This document shows positions 10,825 through 22,333 of a stretch of DNA of 64,000 bases, one piece after another (position 1 is the stretch's first letter; the number at the start of each line of letters is the position of its first letter). Made by a program: the position numbers and the translations under genes. Under the pieces are notes generated by a model, which was not told the origin of the DNA, did not search any database, and worked only from the letters and a program-made list of their open reading frames with translations. Origin of the DNA: Azorinus chamasolen (Eukaryota; Mollusca; Bivalvia; Cardiida; Solecurtidae); assembly GCA_963576725.1 (NCBI GenBank), contig OY755252.1:51733059-51797058 (forward strand), in the 5' to 3' direction.

Positions 10825-12746
10825 AACTCTTTCCCTGTTCTATGTTTATTACAATTTTCAATACCTACTGAATATTCATGGACAGAATCTTTAAAATGAA
10901 ATATGGAAGGTGGAACATTGTAGCCATTTTAGAAAGTAAAGACACAAATCTTTGAAATTTTATTAACAACAAGATGTGTTTGTGAAACACTATGCCTCCT
11001 CGATATGATATTTGACCCTGAAGGATGACCTTGATCTTGGCATGTCACCCCTCAAACTGTGCAGCTTCATGGGGTACACATGCATACCAAATATCAAGTC
11101 TGTATCTCTACTGGTTCAAAAGTTATGGCCAATGTTAAAGTTGGTGACCTTTGACCATGAAGGATGACCTTGACCTTGACATGTCATCCCTCAAACTGTG
11201 CGGCTTCACGAGATACACATGCATACCAGTATCAAGGCTGTATATCTACTAGTTCACCGCCAATGTTAATGTTGGTGACCTTTGACCTTCAAAGATGACC
11301 TTGACATGTCACCCCTCAAACTGTTCAGCCAAATGAGAAACACATGTATACCAACTATCAAGTCTGTATCTCTACTGGTTCAAAAGTTATGGCCAATGTT
11401 AAAGTCGGTGACCTTTGACCCTGAAAGATGACCTTGACCTTGACATGTCACCCCCAAACTGTGCAGCTTCATGAGATACACATGTATACCAAATGTCAAG
11501 TTTGTATCTCTACTGGTCCAAAAGTTACGGCCAATGTTAAAGTCGGTGACCTTTGACCCTGAAAGATGACCTTGACCTTGACATGTCACCCCCAAACTGA
11601 GCAGCTTCATGAGATACACATGCATACCAAATATCAAGACTCTATCTCTATTGGTTCAAAAGTTATGGCCAATTTGAAGTTGGTGACCTTTGACCCTGAA
11701 GGATGACCCTGACTGTGCAGCTTCATGAGATACACAAGCATGCCACATATCAAGTCTCTATCTCTACTGGTTCGAAAGTTATGACCCGAATGTTAAAGTC
11801 AGTGATTTGACCCATATATTTGACCACTGACCTTGAAGGATGACCTTGACATGTCACCCCTCAAAATGTGCGGCTTTATGAGATACATATGCATGCCAAA
11901 TATCAAGTCTCTATCATTACTGGCTCAAAAGTAATGACCAATGTTAAAGTTACAGACAAACAGACAATTTGACCTTTGACCCTGAAGAATGACCTTGACA
12001 TTGACATGTCACCCCTCAAAATGTGCAGCTTCATGAGATACACAAGCATGCCAAATATCAAGTCTCTATCTCTACTGGTCCAAAAGTTATGGCCAATGTT
12101 AAAGTCAGTGATTTGACCCATATATTTGACCTCTGACCTTTAAGGATGACCTTGACATGTCACCCCTCAAAATAAGCGGCTTTATGAGATACAAATGCAT
12201 GCCAAATATCAAGTCTCTATCTGTACTGGCTCAAAAGTAATGACCAATGTTAAAGTTAGACAAACAAACAGACAATTTGACCTTTGACCCTGAAGGATGA
12301 CCTTGACCTTGACATGTCACCCCTCAAAATGTGCAGCTTCATGAGATACACAAGCATGCCATATATCAAGTCTCTGTCTCTATCTCTACTGGTCCAAAAG
12401 TTATGGCCAATGTTAAAGTCAGTGATTTGACCCATATATTTTACCTCTGACCTTGAAGGATGACCTTGACCTTGACATGTTACCCCTCAAAATGTGCAGC
12501 TTTTTGAGATACATATGCATGCCAAATATCAAGTCTCTATCTGTACTGGCTCAAAAGTTATGACCAATGTTAAAGTTGCTGACAAACAAACAAACAGACA
12601 AACAGACAGGGCGAAAACAATATGCCCCCCAGATCTGGGGGGCATAAAAAGAGTAGACCCTGATCAGACGGTTCCTCCAGGAGCTGTCTGATCTTGGTCT
12701 ACTCTGCAAATGTGTGAAAACACGTTTATGTGAGGGAAAGGGTTAA
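10825..12746 (+). mobile_element. MITE-A2 copy split by an HLE
   Basis: The left half (10825-10966) has the A2-specific left end 'ctttccctgttctatgttta' and 'aatacctactgaatattcat'. The right half (12651-12746) resumes at 'gagtagaccctgatcagacg' and ends 'tgagggaaagggttaa'. Joined, they match the intact A2 copy at 39397-39643 in reverse. The HLE at 10967-12650 accounts for the gap; a few bases ('aaaca') of the stem are missing at the junction. Confidence 0.75.
10967..12650 (+). mobile_element. HLE with TGACCT core (nested in MITE-A2)
   Basis: It starts 'acaagatgtgtttgtgaaac' and ends with a perfect 22-bp palindrome at 12623-12644 (tgccccccaga and its complement, BglII site in the middle) plus 'taaaaa'. 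Core units of about 130-165 bp contain 'tgaccttgacctttgaccc', 'acatgtcacccctcaaactg' and 'atgagatacacatgcatacc'. The microsatellite is an (ACAA)/(ACAG) run at 12580-12610. A 3' fragment of the same family is at 36369-36469. Confidence 0.8.
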
Positions 12747-12992
12747 TATAAATAAGCATAATGAAATAATGAATGGCTTTAACAAGTTTTGTGCAATTAC
12801 AATGGGGATAAACTGTGTAAAATCTGATAGGGATTCATAATCTTCACTGATATCAAAACTTGACAAATATTTCCAAGTTTTGCACAAAACACACACATAT
12901 AACAATGAGGCCTCAACTCAATACCTCTACTTCTTTTCTAATCAGAGATATGATCGGACTGAAAATTCTAATAATACACCCTATACCCTATC
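12747..12992. other. Spacer, nothing recognised
   Basis: AT-rich, no repeat family recognised. Confidence 0.3.
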
Positions 12993-13200
12993 ATAACCCT
13001 TTCCCCAATATAAACGCTTTTTCACACCTTTGCAAACAAAGTAGACTCAGATCAGATGGCTCCTCTAGGAAATTAATGAAACTATAATAGATCTGACAAT
13101 AAACTTTCTATCAATACTAAAAATTCATGTGTACATAATTTATGCCAGATAATAAATATACACAATGTCATTATTTCTTAATCAACAGGGAAAGGGTTAA
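12993..13200 (-). mobile_element. MITE-A copy 6, half of hairpin deleted
   Basis: The left end 'ataaccctttccccaatata' and the right end 'caacagggaaagggttaa' are present. The second arm of the central hairpin is missing; after 'gatggctcctctagga' the sequence jumps to 'aattaatgaaactataatag'. Confidence 0.75.
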
Positions 13201-13261
13201 ACTGTACTGAAATTTTCACATTAAATCTACAGAAACAAGATCTAATTGTGACAGAATCCGT

Positions 13262-13613
13262 TACAGAATGTACCCCAAATGAAACGGACAACGGGTATCG
13301 ATGAGCAAATCATCTCCACATTCACCAATCACGAGCCATCACCGCGTTACCATGGCACCCAATACTTTTGAAACACCTGCCAAAAAGTCGAAGTACCCAT
13401 ACACCCCTACTTACCAATTTCAGCAAAATCTGATAATATTTAAATTGCAACCAATCAGAAGCCACCACTCCATTACCATGGTAAGAAACTTTTTTGAAAT
13501 ACCTACAATTGAGTTTGGGGTACCCCCATCATACCAATTTTCAGCAAAATCGGACAGTATCTAAATTTCGACTAATAAGAGACTACCATTTGTTTACCAA
13601 GGAAACATTTAAA
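13262..13613 (+). mobile_element. HLE-type element with 'ttaccatgg' core
   Basis: Two diverged units of roughly 125 bp contain 'caatcacgagccatcaccgc' / 'caatcagaagccaccactcc', 'gttaccatgg' and 'taccaattt[t]cagcaaaatc'. It begins near 'cggacaacgggtatcgatga'. A related copy with an added GAA-rich tail is at 19200-19530. Confidence 0.45.
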
Positions 13614-13811
13614 ACTAGAAAATTGTGTCTGTAAGACACAGCAATGCCCCTGTGGTGGTGCTTGCATGTAAAATTCCTAAGACATTTGACCTTAACATTG
13701 GGCTTGTGGGCAGCATGCGCTGGGTGCACAATGAAAGTATGGATGGTGTTTATGTGTACATGCAATTCCATGGCAATAGCTAATGTGGTTAGGGAGATAT
13801 AAGACAATGAA
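13614..13811 (+). mobile_element. HLE 5'-end fragment
   Basis: It starts 'ctagaaaattgtgtctgtaa' with the inverted pair gtgtctgta-agacac and 'agcaatgcccctg', typical of an HLE 5' end, but no core array or 3' hairpin follows before the next element at 13812. Confidence 0.45.
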
Positions 13812-14529
13812 AACAAGAGCTCTTTGTGACAAGCATTATACGCCTGAGTAATCTTATTGTGCCATTAAATATTGTAACATGCACAATATTAACTTGAGTT
13901 GAAAGTCACTGTGACCTTGACCTTTGACCCCACTGACCTCAAAATCAAAAGGGGTCATCTGCTGACCATGACCAACTTTCTACTAAGTATGAAGACAGAA
14001 CACCTAGTCAAGTATCAAGCGGACATATTTATTGGAGTGGTCACTGTGACCTTGACCTTTGACCTCAAAATCATTAGGGGTCATCTACTTGCCATATCCA
14101 CCCTCCCTACTAAGTTTGAAGACAGCACCCCATATACGTAATTATCAATTTATTGAGTGGACAAGATTTTTGAGTTGAAAATCACTGTGACCTTGACCTT
14201 TTACTGACTGACCTCAAAATCAATAGAGGCCATCTACTAGCCATGGCCAACCTTCCAACTTAGTATGAATACAGCACATCTAATACTTATGAAGTTATTG
14301 AGCGGACAAGATTTTGAGTTGAAGGTCGCTGTGACCTTGACCTTTGACCTACTGACCTAAAAATCAATAGGGGTCATCTACTAGCCATGACCAACACTTC
14401 AATTCAGTATGAAGACAGCACAACCAATAGTTGTCAAGTTATTGAGCGGACAAAGATGTGGCTAATGGACGGACGGACAGACAGGTGCAAAACATAATGT
14501 CGCCTGACTATTGTCTCGGGGGCATAAAA
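13812..14529 (+). mobile_element. HLE with four 135-144 bp TGACCT units, copy 1
   Basis: It starts 'aacaagagctctttgtgaca' and 'gcattatacgcc'. Units are anchored at 13911, 14046, 14187 and 14331 by 'gtgaccttgacctttgacc' and contain 'ggggtcatctactagccatg' and 'gtatgaagacagcac'. It closes with 'ggacggacggacagacagg' and a 3' stem before 'gggggcataaaaa'. A second copy with a different 3' end is at 25135-25859. Confidence 0.75.
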
Positions 14530-14728
14530 ACTAATTCTGCACATAATGTGAAGTTTCATTAGGATAGGACCATTACTTACCAAGAAATGTGTTTTGACCA
14601 GTTCACGGTGGAAGAAGAAGAAAAAGAAGAAGAAGAGTAAGAGCAAGAAATGCAAGAAAAAATAAGAAAAAGAGAAAGAAACGGAGTAAATCACAATATG
14701 TCCCCCCACTTCATTTGGGGGACATAAT
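14530..14728 (+). mobile_element. HLE 3' segment with GAA-rich tract
   Basis: 'gaagtttcattaggatagga', then 'ccattacttaccaagaaatg' and a (GAA)n tract at 14610-14640, then a terminal hairpin 'tgtccccccact' / 'tttgggggaca' ending at 14728. The first part matches 19438-19530. Confidence 0.55.
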
Positions 14729-15105
14729 GAGTTTTATGAGTGTGTATGTTATTCTGATGAACAATCTGAACACTACTGTGTCAGATATCAGATTCTGTTG
14801 TGAACACTAGGCTTGTGTTAGATATCTGTTGTGAAGACACAAGAACCATAAAGGACAATTTTTCTTTTTGCCTGTCTAGGGTTTAGGTTTCATGGTGAAT
14901 TAACCATTTAAATGCAGAATATTCAAAATGGACTGGACCATTAGTTTTTAGTGGTGTAACAATACATCAAACTATCGCACTATCGTGATAGTTCTCTATC
15001 CCAGTTACACTATCGATAGTTATTTCCAATTGACGATAGCAATAGTTGCTCTGACTATCGATAGTTTCAATAGTTCTTTCATATAATTGGCACTGTCTTT
15101 TCAAG

Positions 15106-15140
15106 ATGGCGTCGACCATTGAAGAGATCGAGTTTGTTAA
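15106..15140 (+). pseudogene. 5' end of an ORF in the hAT-like element
   Basis: 'tcaagATGGCG' opens a frame reading MASTIEEIEFV before the HLE insertion. After the HLE the same frame can continue at about 17978 as KSGKNTSGKAKFI and onward. The position, one subterminal zone inward from the TIR, is where a hAT transposase would start, but no BED finger or catalytic motif remains. A relic, function inferred from position only. Confidence 0.4.
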
Positions 15141-15654
15141 CAAGAGGGCCATGATGGCCCTGAAATCGCTCACCAGAGGGAAAGATTTTTAAAGTTTCAA
15201 CTACATGTATGTTTCTAAACAAAACTAGACACCTGTTTTGTGGGGTGTTATTTGACCCTTTCTCTGTATTATTATAATGGCAAGCTTTCTGGGATGATTT
15301 GCTTTATTATAAATATTTTCTAAGTCCAATACCGAACGTTTACCGAACGTTAACTTGGAAAGCATATAACGCACAAAAAATATGTGGAAAAGTTTCATTT
15401 TCCATTACATATTACTACGCATAACCTAACAACTCCTTGATATATTGCGTATTTAGAAACGAACGACAACTCTTGTAGAGCACGTTTCGTAACAAAACCA
15501 GTTCACACCTGAACGTTTCGAACCCCTTCAGAATTAGAGTACTGATGATTGTTTCAAAGCAGAAATTGTATAAAAATCGCGATTTCAACAATTTATACAA
15601 ACGGAATTGTTATGGAAATGGAAAATTAAAACTTGTTAACAATAACTGGTGATA

Positions 15655-17340
15655 ATAACCATTGTGATAAATAGAGCATTTGCCTTAGTGATAAATAGAG
15701 CATTTGCTCCATAAGAGTAAATGTACTATTTATCACAATGGTTTCAAATCTACACAATTCTGAAATTTTCCTTTTCTCTATTTAACCCTTTTCCTCATAT
15801 AAACATGTTTTCACGCATTTGCAAACAGAGTAGACCCAGATTTACCTCTTTGAATAAGCAGACAACATTTCTAACATATGACAACCCTATCACAGCTTAG
15901 CAGGACTTAACCAAAATTAGCACACAGTTTGAACTCAGATCTGACACATACCGGTATGTAACTTTATATGTGGTTTGTATATGAGTTAATTTACTCCTAT
16001 GGAGCAAATGCTCTATTTATCACAATGGTTTGAAATCTACACAATTCTGAAATTTTCATCTTCTCTAATTAATGCTCCTTATCAGTAGATTTATTCAAAG
16101 AGGTAGGATCTGAAAAAAGCCTTTGTGATAAATAGAGGATTTGCTAACCATTGTGATAAATAGAGCAAAAGCTCCATAGGAGTAAATGTTCTATTTATCA
16201 CAAAAGTTTCAAATCTACACAATTCTGAAATTTTCCTTTTCTATAATTAATGCTCCTTATCAGTAGATTTATTCAAAGCGGTAGGATCTGAAAAAAGCCT
16301 TTGTGATAAATAGAGCATTTGCTCCATAGGAGTTAATGCTCTATTTATCACAATGGTTTCAAATCTACACAATTCTGAAATTTTCATCTTCTCTAATTAA
16401 TGCTCCTTATCAGTAGATTTATTCAAAGAGGTATAATAGTCACTTTATGAAACCATTGTGATAAATAGAGCATTTGCCTTTGTGATAAATAGAGCATTTG
16501 CTCCATAGGAGTAAATGCACTATTTATCACAATGGTTTCAAATCTAAACAATTCTGAAATTTTCCTTTTCTCTAATTAACCCTTTTCCTCATATAAACAC
16601 GTTTTCACGCATTTGCAAATAGAGTAGACCCAGATTTACCTCTTTGAATAAGCAGACAACATTTCTAACAGATGACAACCCTATCACTGCTTAGCATGAC
16701 TTGACCAAAATTAGCACACAGTTTGGATTCTGATCTGACACAGACCGGTATGTAACTTTATATGTGGTTTGTATATGAGTTAATTTACTCCTATAGAGCA
16801 AATGCTCTATTTATCACAATGGTTTGAAATCTATACAATTCTGAAATTTTCCTTATCAGTAGATTTATTCAAAGAGGTAGGATCTGAAAAAAGCCTTTGT
16901 GAGAAATAGAGCATTTGCCAACCATTGTGATAAATAGAGCAAAAGTTCCATAGGAGTAAATTAATGTTCTATTTGTCACAATGGTGTCAAATCTACACAA
17001 TTCTGAAATTTTCCTTTTCTATAATTAATGCTCCTTATCAGTAGATTTATTCAAAGAGGTAGGATCTGAAAAAAAGCCTTTGTGATAAATAGAGCATTTG
17101 CTCCATAGGCGTACATGCTCTATTTATCACCATGGTTTCAAATCTACACAATTCTGAAATTTTCCTTTTCTCTAATTAATGCTCCTTATCAGTAGATTTA
17201 TTCAAAGAGGTAAAATAGTCACTTTATGAAACCATTGTGATAAATAGAGCATTTTCTCCATAGGAGTAAATGCTCTATTTATCACAATGGTTTCAAATCT
17301 ACACAATTCTGAAATTTTTCAAGAGGCAGATTCTGAAAAT
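15655..17340. repeat. MITE-D palindromic array, 794-bp higher-order repeat
   Basis: The unit holds a long palindrome: 'ccattgtgataaatagagca' + tttgctcc, then gga + 'gtaaatgctctatttatcac' + aatgg. It is followed by 'aaatctacacaattctgaaa', 'taatgctccttatcagtaga' and 'tttattcaaagaggtaggat'. At least eight palindromes occur. A higher-order period of 794 bp is visible: 'attgtgataaatagagcatt' at 15661 and 16455, and a captured MITE-A end 'ttaacccttttcctcatata' at 15782 and 16576. A single copy ending 'gagggaatggattaa' is at 44390-44559. Confidence 0.85.
15782..15842 (-). mobile_element. MITE-A end captured in the array (also 16576-16637)
   Basis: TTAACCCTTTTCCTCATAT to 'gagtagacccagattt', then a switch to the array phrase 'acctctttgaataagcag'. 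The same junction is present 794 bp downstream, so capture preceded the higher-order duplication. Confidence 0.7.
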
Positions 17341-18264
17341 ATCCTATGAGGGAATGGGTTAAAAACAGTGTGAGCAAACAGAGACTAATTCTGAAGCAGA
17401 GTTTTGACCAGGAACTTGACCTATTCAGTGATTATGCAACACAGATGGAGTGACCTCAATCCCTCTAGTTCAGAGGAACCTTTATAGTGTAAAATAATAT
17501 TTTAAAGTATAACCAACAGGGCAGGGCCAATTTTAACCTCAGAACTATGATATTTACCAATGTCAATAAGGAATACTAAGTAAATCTATACACCAAATAT
17601 CTAAGCTCTGTGACATGTAGTTTTTGACAAAAAGATTTTTGAAGTTTTCCCCATGCCTAACCTAAGTGAGCCCAGCATTCTGCTACTTGTACAGAAAACA
17701 ACAGTCAGCTAGAAAAAACTGGCCACTCCTGGGACCGTGGCAGAGCCAATTTTGACTCCAGGGACATAATTTATATAACTTTTGTAGAGGACCTATAGGT
17801 GATGCTATGTGCCAAAGATGAAAGCTGAGAACCCTGTAGATTCAGAGGAGAAGACTTTTAAAGTTCAAATTGTTGACGACGCACACCACACGACGCACGA
17901 CAAACGCCGACAGACGACGGACATCAGGCGATCACAAAAGCTCACCCTGAGCACTTTGTGCTCTGGTGAGCTAAAAACAAAAGCGGTAAAAACACAAGTG
18001 GCAAAGCCAAATTCATTTTAAATCATTTCCACAAACATTTTTTAGTAAGTATTTACAGCAAAGTTATATCATACACTGTGCAAATTTGCATTTACAAGTT
18101 TTCAAATCTTGGCAATAACTATTGCAATAGTATTGCAATAGTTTCCTGCAATAGCAATAGTATCGCAATAGTACTTTCAGCAATAGCAATAGTATAGCAA
18201 TAGTCAAAACTGGCCCCAATAGTCAGCCCTATTAGTTTTATAGAGTTAATTCAGTATGAAGGGC

Positions 18265-18400
18265 TTAAATTGCCTAGATTCTGAATGACAAACAGTGCAG
18301 ACCCTGATCTGAGAAGGTTCCTCTAGGACCCCTGTGATCTGGGTCAACTAACACTGTTCGCAAATGCCAGTACACTTATTTCCCACATTAAGCTGTGCAA
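18265..18400. mobile_element. MITE-B copy
   Basis: 'gaatgacaaacagtgcagac' left stem, central 'ggttcctctaggaccc', right stem 'aacactgttcgcaaatgcca'. The right end 'cccacattaag' is the degraded reverse of 'ctttgaatgtgg'. Confidence 0.55.
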
Positions 18401-18805
18401 CAAAATCTCCCAGTAAAAATGCTCTTATTTAGTCAGCATGTGGCTGTCAACTTAGCCAGTCTAAGACAAGATTAACGAGACATGAAGATAAATTCTTTGT
18501 AATTTTCTTAGAAAATGTCAACATTTTTATAATTCTAAAGTAAAAAACAAACTTCAGAATTCAAGCTTCAAATTAAAAATCTCGGTAAGTAATGTCTCTG
18601 GAAAACTGGCCAGAAATGTAATTTCTTAGTCTGGATCCAAATCAAAACAATTTGACAAACCAATGGTCTAAGCTGTGTAGTGTATAACTGTATATACAGT
18701 AGACTGATGCTCAAAAATCAATGAGACAAACACTATTGAGTCTGGTATGTTATACACCATCATTAGCAGTTTCTCTCTGTTCATCACAAACATATCTTGC
18801 AAAGT
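18401..18805. other. No recognisable feature
   Basis: Unique-looking AT-rich sequence; no repeat or coding signal. Confidence 0.4.
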
Positions 18806-19026
18806 AAACCCTTTCCCTTATACATAGGCTTGTCACGCTTTTGCAAACAGAGTAGAGCCAGATCAGACGGATAGGAGCCATCTGATCAGAGTCTGCTGTT
18901 TGCTTTTGACATTATATAGATTTGATTCTACAGCTTCCTTGAAAAGATTGCATTCTAAAAATTCAGATAAAAGATATTCATGATATCATTATTTCTGTCA
19001 TGAATATTGAACAGGGAAAGGTTTAA
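18806..19026 (-). mobile_element. MITE-A copy 7
   Basis: 'taaaccctttcccttataca' to 'gaacagggaaaggtttaag'. The central hairpin is shortened to 'cagacggataggagccatctg'. Confidence 0.75.
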
Positions 19027-19034
19027 GCGGTGAG

Positions 19035-19190
19035 TAACTGTGATTTGTATAATAGAGCCACATGCGGCGCCAACGCTTGTCTGATTTGGTGCTTGTCCAG
19101 CTAAATTAAACATTTTTGAAAAACATAAAGGGCCATAACTCCAAACTTTTGAAATCAAGAGTTATGGTTCTTATGTTAGGGCATTCCCTT
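19035..19190 (+). mobile_element. HLE 5' fragment ('gccgcatgcggc' type), copy 1
   Basis: 'aatagagccacatgcggcgc' and 'ctgatttggtgcttgtccag' recur at 27789-27840 ('aatagccgcgtgccgcacc', 'ctaatttggtgcttgtccac'). A single 'gggccataactcc' core unit follows and then the sequence changes. Confidence 0.45.
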
Positions 19191-19199
19191 CAATGAGAT

Positions 19200-19530
19200 C
19201 TACTAACTAGTGTTTTTTTGACGAGAAATGGTATCATGGTTTCGAATACATCAGAGGCCACCACTGTTACCATGCCAACCAACTCACACTTGCATTAGGG
19301 GTACCCAAATACCCCTACACAACCAAGTTTCAGAAATATCTAACAATATCTAAATTTCGACCAATAAGAGTCAACCATTCTTTTTTTATGGCATTTTTTT
19401 TTTTTTAAAAAACAAAAACTAATCAGCAATGTTCCTGTGAAGTTTCATTAGGATCTGCCTATAATATTACTTACAGAGAGGTGTGGGACAAGTTTACAGC
19501 AAAGGAAGAAGAAGAAGAAGAAACAAGTAA
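19200..19530 (+). mobile_element. HLE-type fragment with GAA tail
   Basis: 'ggccaccactgttaccatg', 'ggggtacccaaatacccct' and 'aatatctaaatttcgaccaa' match 13262-13613. 'gaagtttcattaggatctgc' and 'gcaaaggaagaagaagaaga' match 14540-14640. It shows that those two pieces belong to one family. Confidence 0.55.
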
Positions 19531-19577
19531 TGGGAGTATTGAATGTAATGCCATAGTACAACTACTGTACTATCTTA

Positions 19578-20733
19578 AACAAGAGCACCGCAAGACGGGG
19601 CAATATACGCCCGAAGGCTGTTCTATAAAATTATGTTGAAAAATAAAGGAGGAGTTAGTTGCACAAGAAATTGCTACCCGAAACTATCAAAGGGCAATAA
19701 CTCCAGAATGAAAAATGATATGAGAGTTATCTCACTGATATGCACAACTACACATCAATATCTATCATTCCTGAAAGTTTGAAGAAATTATGTTGAAAAA
19801 TAAAGGAGGAGTTAGTTGCACAAGAAATTGCTACCCGAAACTATCAAAGGGCAATAACTCCAGAATGAAAAATGATATGAGAGTTATCTCACTGATATGC
19901 ACAACTACACATCAGTATCTATCATTCCTGAAAGTTTGAAGAAATTATGTTGAAAAATAAAGGAGGAGTTAGTTGCACAAGAAATTGCTACCCGAAACTA
20001 TCAAAGGGCAATAACTCCAGAATGAAAAATGATATGAGAGTTATCTCACTGATATGCACAACTACACATCAGTATCTATCATTCCTGAAAGTTTGAAGAA
20101 ATTATGTTGAAAAATAAAGGAGGAGTTAGTTGCACAAGAAATTGCTACCCGAAACTATCAAAGGGCAATAACTCCAGAATGAAAAATGATATGAGAGTTA
20201 TCTCACTGATATGCACAACTACATATCAGTATCTATCATTCCTGAAAGTTTGAAGAAATTATGTTGAAAAATAAAGGAGGAGTTAATTGCACAAGAAATT
20301 GCTACCCGAAACTATCAAAGGGCAATAACTCCAGAATGAAAATTGATATTAGAGTTATCTCACTGATATGCACAACTACACATCAATATCTATCATTCCT
20401 GAAAGTTTGAAGAAATTATGTTGAAAAATAAAGGAGGAGTTAGTTGCACAAGAAATTGCTACCCAAAACTATCAAAGGGCAATAACTCCAGAATGAAAAA
20501 TGATATGAGAGTTATCTCACTGATATGCACAACTACACATCAGTATCTATCATTCCTGAAAGTTTGAAGAAATTATGTTGAAAAATAAAGGAGGAGTTAG
20601 TTGCACAAGAAATTGCTTCCCGAAACTATCAAAGGGCAATAACTCCAGAATGAAAAATGATATGAGAGTTATCTCACTGATATGCACAACTACACATCAG
20701 TATCTATCATTCCTGAAAGTTTGAAGAAATTAT
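19578..20733 (+). mobile_element. HLE with seven 157-bp units, left part
   Basis: 5' end 'aacaagagcaccgcaagacg' and 'gcaatatacgcccgaagg'. Units start at 19646, 19803, 19960, 20117, 20274, 20431 and 20588 with 'aaggaggagttagttgcaca', spaced exactly 157 bp and almost identical. The element breaks at 20733 within 'gaagaaattatgttgaa' and resumes at 24988-25113 with the next unit start, the ACGG microsatellite and a 3' hairpin 'cgtcccttcgggcgtataaa'. Confidence 0.85.
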
Positions 20734-20754
20734 CCCTTACCAAAATTCCGATCA

Positions 20755-20990
20755 CAAACATATATGGAACATATATGGGCCATATAAGGGCCATATAAGG
20801 CCCATATAAATAGTGTCTATGTGAGTTATAGTTATAGGAAAGTTATAGGGCAGTTATATGTTGAGATATATGTCCCATATATGTCTAGTATAGGGGAAGT
20901 AAAAATCTTTGGGAGCCCTCTGCCAGTTATATGGACGATATATGTCAGTTATATGAATTGTAAAGGGTTGTATAGGGGAGTTATATGTTA
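20755..20990. repeat. Left subterminal repeat zone
   Basis: Overlapping 'catatatgggccatataagg', 'cagttatatgttgagatata', 'tgtcccatatatgtctag' words. The composition is 'tatat' and 'gggcc' only. The 82-aa ORF across it is a by-product. Confidence 0.6.
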
Positions 20991-21526
20991 CTGGCATCCA
21001 GAGGACGGCAGTGAGAACTTAGAAATTTTGGCTATCTGTCTTCAGAAAAAAGACCCTGAAAATTTCTAAGTCTGCAAATGGTCAGGTTTTTGTTAAAAAA
21101 AAAATGCAATATTTAATTTCCAATTTTAAACCCACGTTATGGGTATCAAAATGACCAGCATTATTCAAAGAATAACAAGGTGTGGTTATCTTTTTTTTTT
21201 TTTTTTAAATTAAAATATTAATATCTACATTAGGGTTAAGCTGTTTTTATGAAATGGTGCATTAGTAAGTACTAGAAAACTCTGCAAGACTGTTTAACCC
21301 ATTCCTTCATAGGCTATTTTTAGACACATGGGTAATGGGTATCAAAATTCTCAGAATTTCAAGATCTATCCAACAAAATAATAATCGTTTACATAATATA
21401 TTATAATTATATACATAATTTAAAAATTATACATATATACTATTAAATATTTTGTCATACTCCAATATATTAATTAACCTTTCTCTTAATTGCTGTACAT
21501 GTCAATATACCTTAGATTAACCTACC

Positions 21527-21596
21527 TGTAAATAGTGAAGCAAGACCCTGATTAGACAGCTCCTACAGGAATCAGGGTCTGTACTATTTACAGGTT
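21527..21596. repeat. Hairpin (MITE-A-like stem with other ends)
   Basis: Arms 'acctgtaaatagtg..agaccctgatt' and 'aatcagggtctgtactattt' + acaggt pair over about 25 bp around 'gacagctcctacagg'. Confidence 0.6.
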
Positions 21597-21739
21597 GAAT
21601 AACCCTTACCAAACTGACTTATGGGTATCAAAATACTAAGAATTGTGTACTTAATGTAACTAACTGACAATAAATGTCTTTACATAATTATGAAACAAGA
21701 TCAATCTGATTTTTTTTTTAACACGCCCCTTTTTGATCC

Positions 21740-21761
21740 GGGGGGGGGGGGGGGGGGGGGG
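21740..21761. repeat. Poly-G tract (22 G)
   Basis: Uninterrupted G run after 'cctttttgatcc'. The length is unreliable in assemblies. Confidence 0.9.
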
Positions 21762-21989
21762 TTGCATGCTTTCATATATACAGTTGTGGGTGTGACCAAT
21801 CATATTAAAGGTCAGGGTGCAAGTTGGTGCATAAAATTTGGTTATTCCTACGCAAAGATATAGTCCCTCGAAGTTGGAACCATTTTGTCCGAAATGTTAT
21901 CATTTTTTTCAAAATGCACCATATACCATACGAAAAAACAATTTTAGCTTTATTTTGATGTATATTTCATATTTCGGAAACAAGTTTAA

Positions 21990-22149
21990 CCATATTGCAT
22001 CCGGCCCGCAATATTCAAATTTTCGGGGTCACACGTTAATCCGACCCAGCGCCATTTTGAAAGTTTTCAATACATCGACATTGTCTCTCGGCAAAGAAAT
22101 TCGACTCGATTTGAATGAAAACATCCACCACATGCTACAAAAAGTACAT
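21990..22149 (+). other. Possible 5' exon with donor site
   Basis: A CpG-containing stretch ('cggggtcacacgttaatccg', 'ttcgactcgatttgaatg') stays open and meets a good donor at 22161 ('aatgaatg|gtgagtatc'). On the minus strand 'aaATGGCGCTGGG' is present but closes after eight codons. It may be the first exon of the gene whose BEN-like exon lies at 22871; not proven. Confidence 0.3.
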
Positions 22150-22333
22150 GCAAGAATGAATGGTGAGTATCAGTATATAAAACACCACTTGTTATTATTT
22201 TTTTAAGTCGGAAATTTGAGTTTTTGACGAAAGTCGATGGCTTAACCTATGACTGTCGGTTATCCCGGTTTAGCGCATACTCGTCTAGAAATTGTATTTC
22301 AAAGTCAACATTAATACAAGCATTTATTAAATC

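Larger units (their letters stand above)
15141..17977 (+). mobile_element. HLE, AAGAGGG type, carrying a palindromic array
   Basis: The 5' end 'caagagggccatgatggccc' and the 3' hairpin 'agctcaccctgagcac...gctctggtgagctaaaaa' belong to the family at 5735-6812. Only one core unit (17690-17870, 'tagaggacctataggtgatg') survives. Most of the inside is the MITE-D array. The host sequence rejoins without visible duplication. Confidence 0.7.
14949..18231 (+). mobile_element. Gutted hAT-like element with 8-bp TSD, split by an HLE
   Basis: The element is flanked by an exact 8-bp direct repeat TTAGTTTT (14941-14948 and 18232-18239), the duplication length of the hAT superfamily. The left end is 'tagtggtgtaacaatacatc' and the right end, reversed, starts 'tagggctgactattg'; the TIRs agree only over TAG-G-TG. 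Both subterminal zones are packed with 'actatcgatagt' or 'gcaatagtatcgcaatag' words, as expected for transposase-binding sites. An ATG at 15106 opens a short frame cut by the HLE at 15141. Without the HLE only about 0.45 kb remains, so the transposase gene is gone. Confidence 0.65.
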
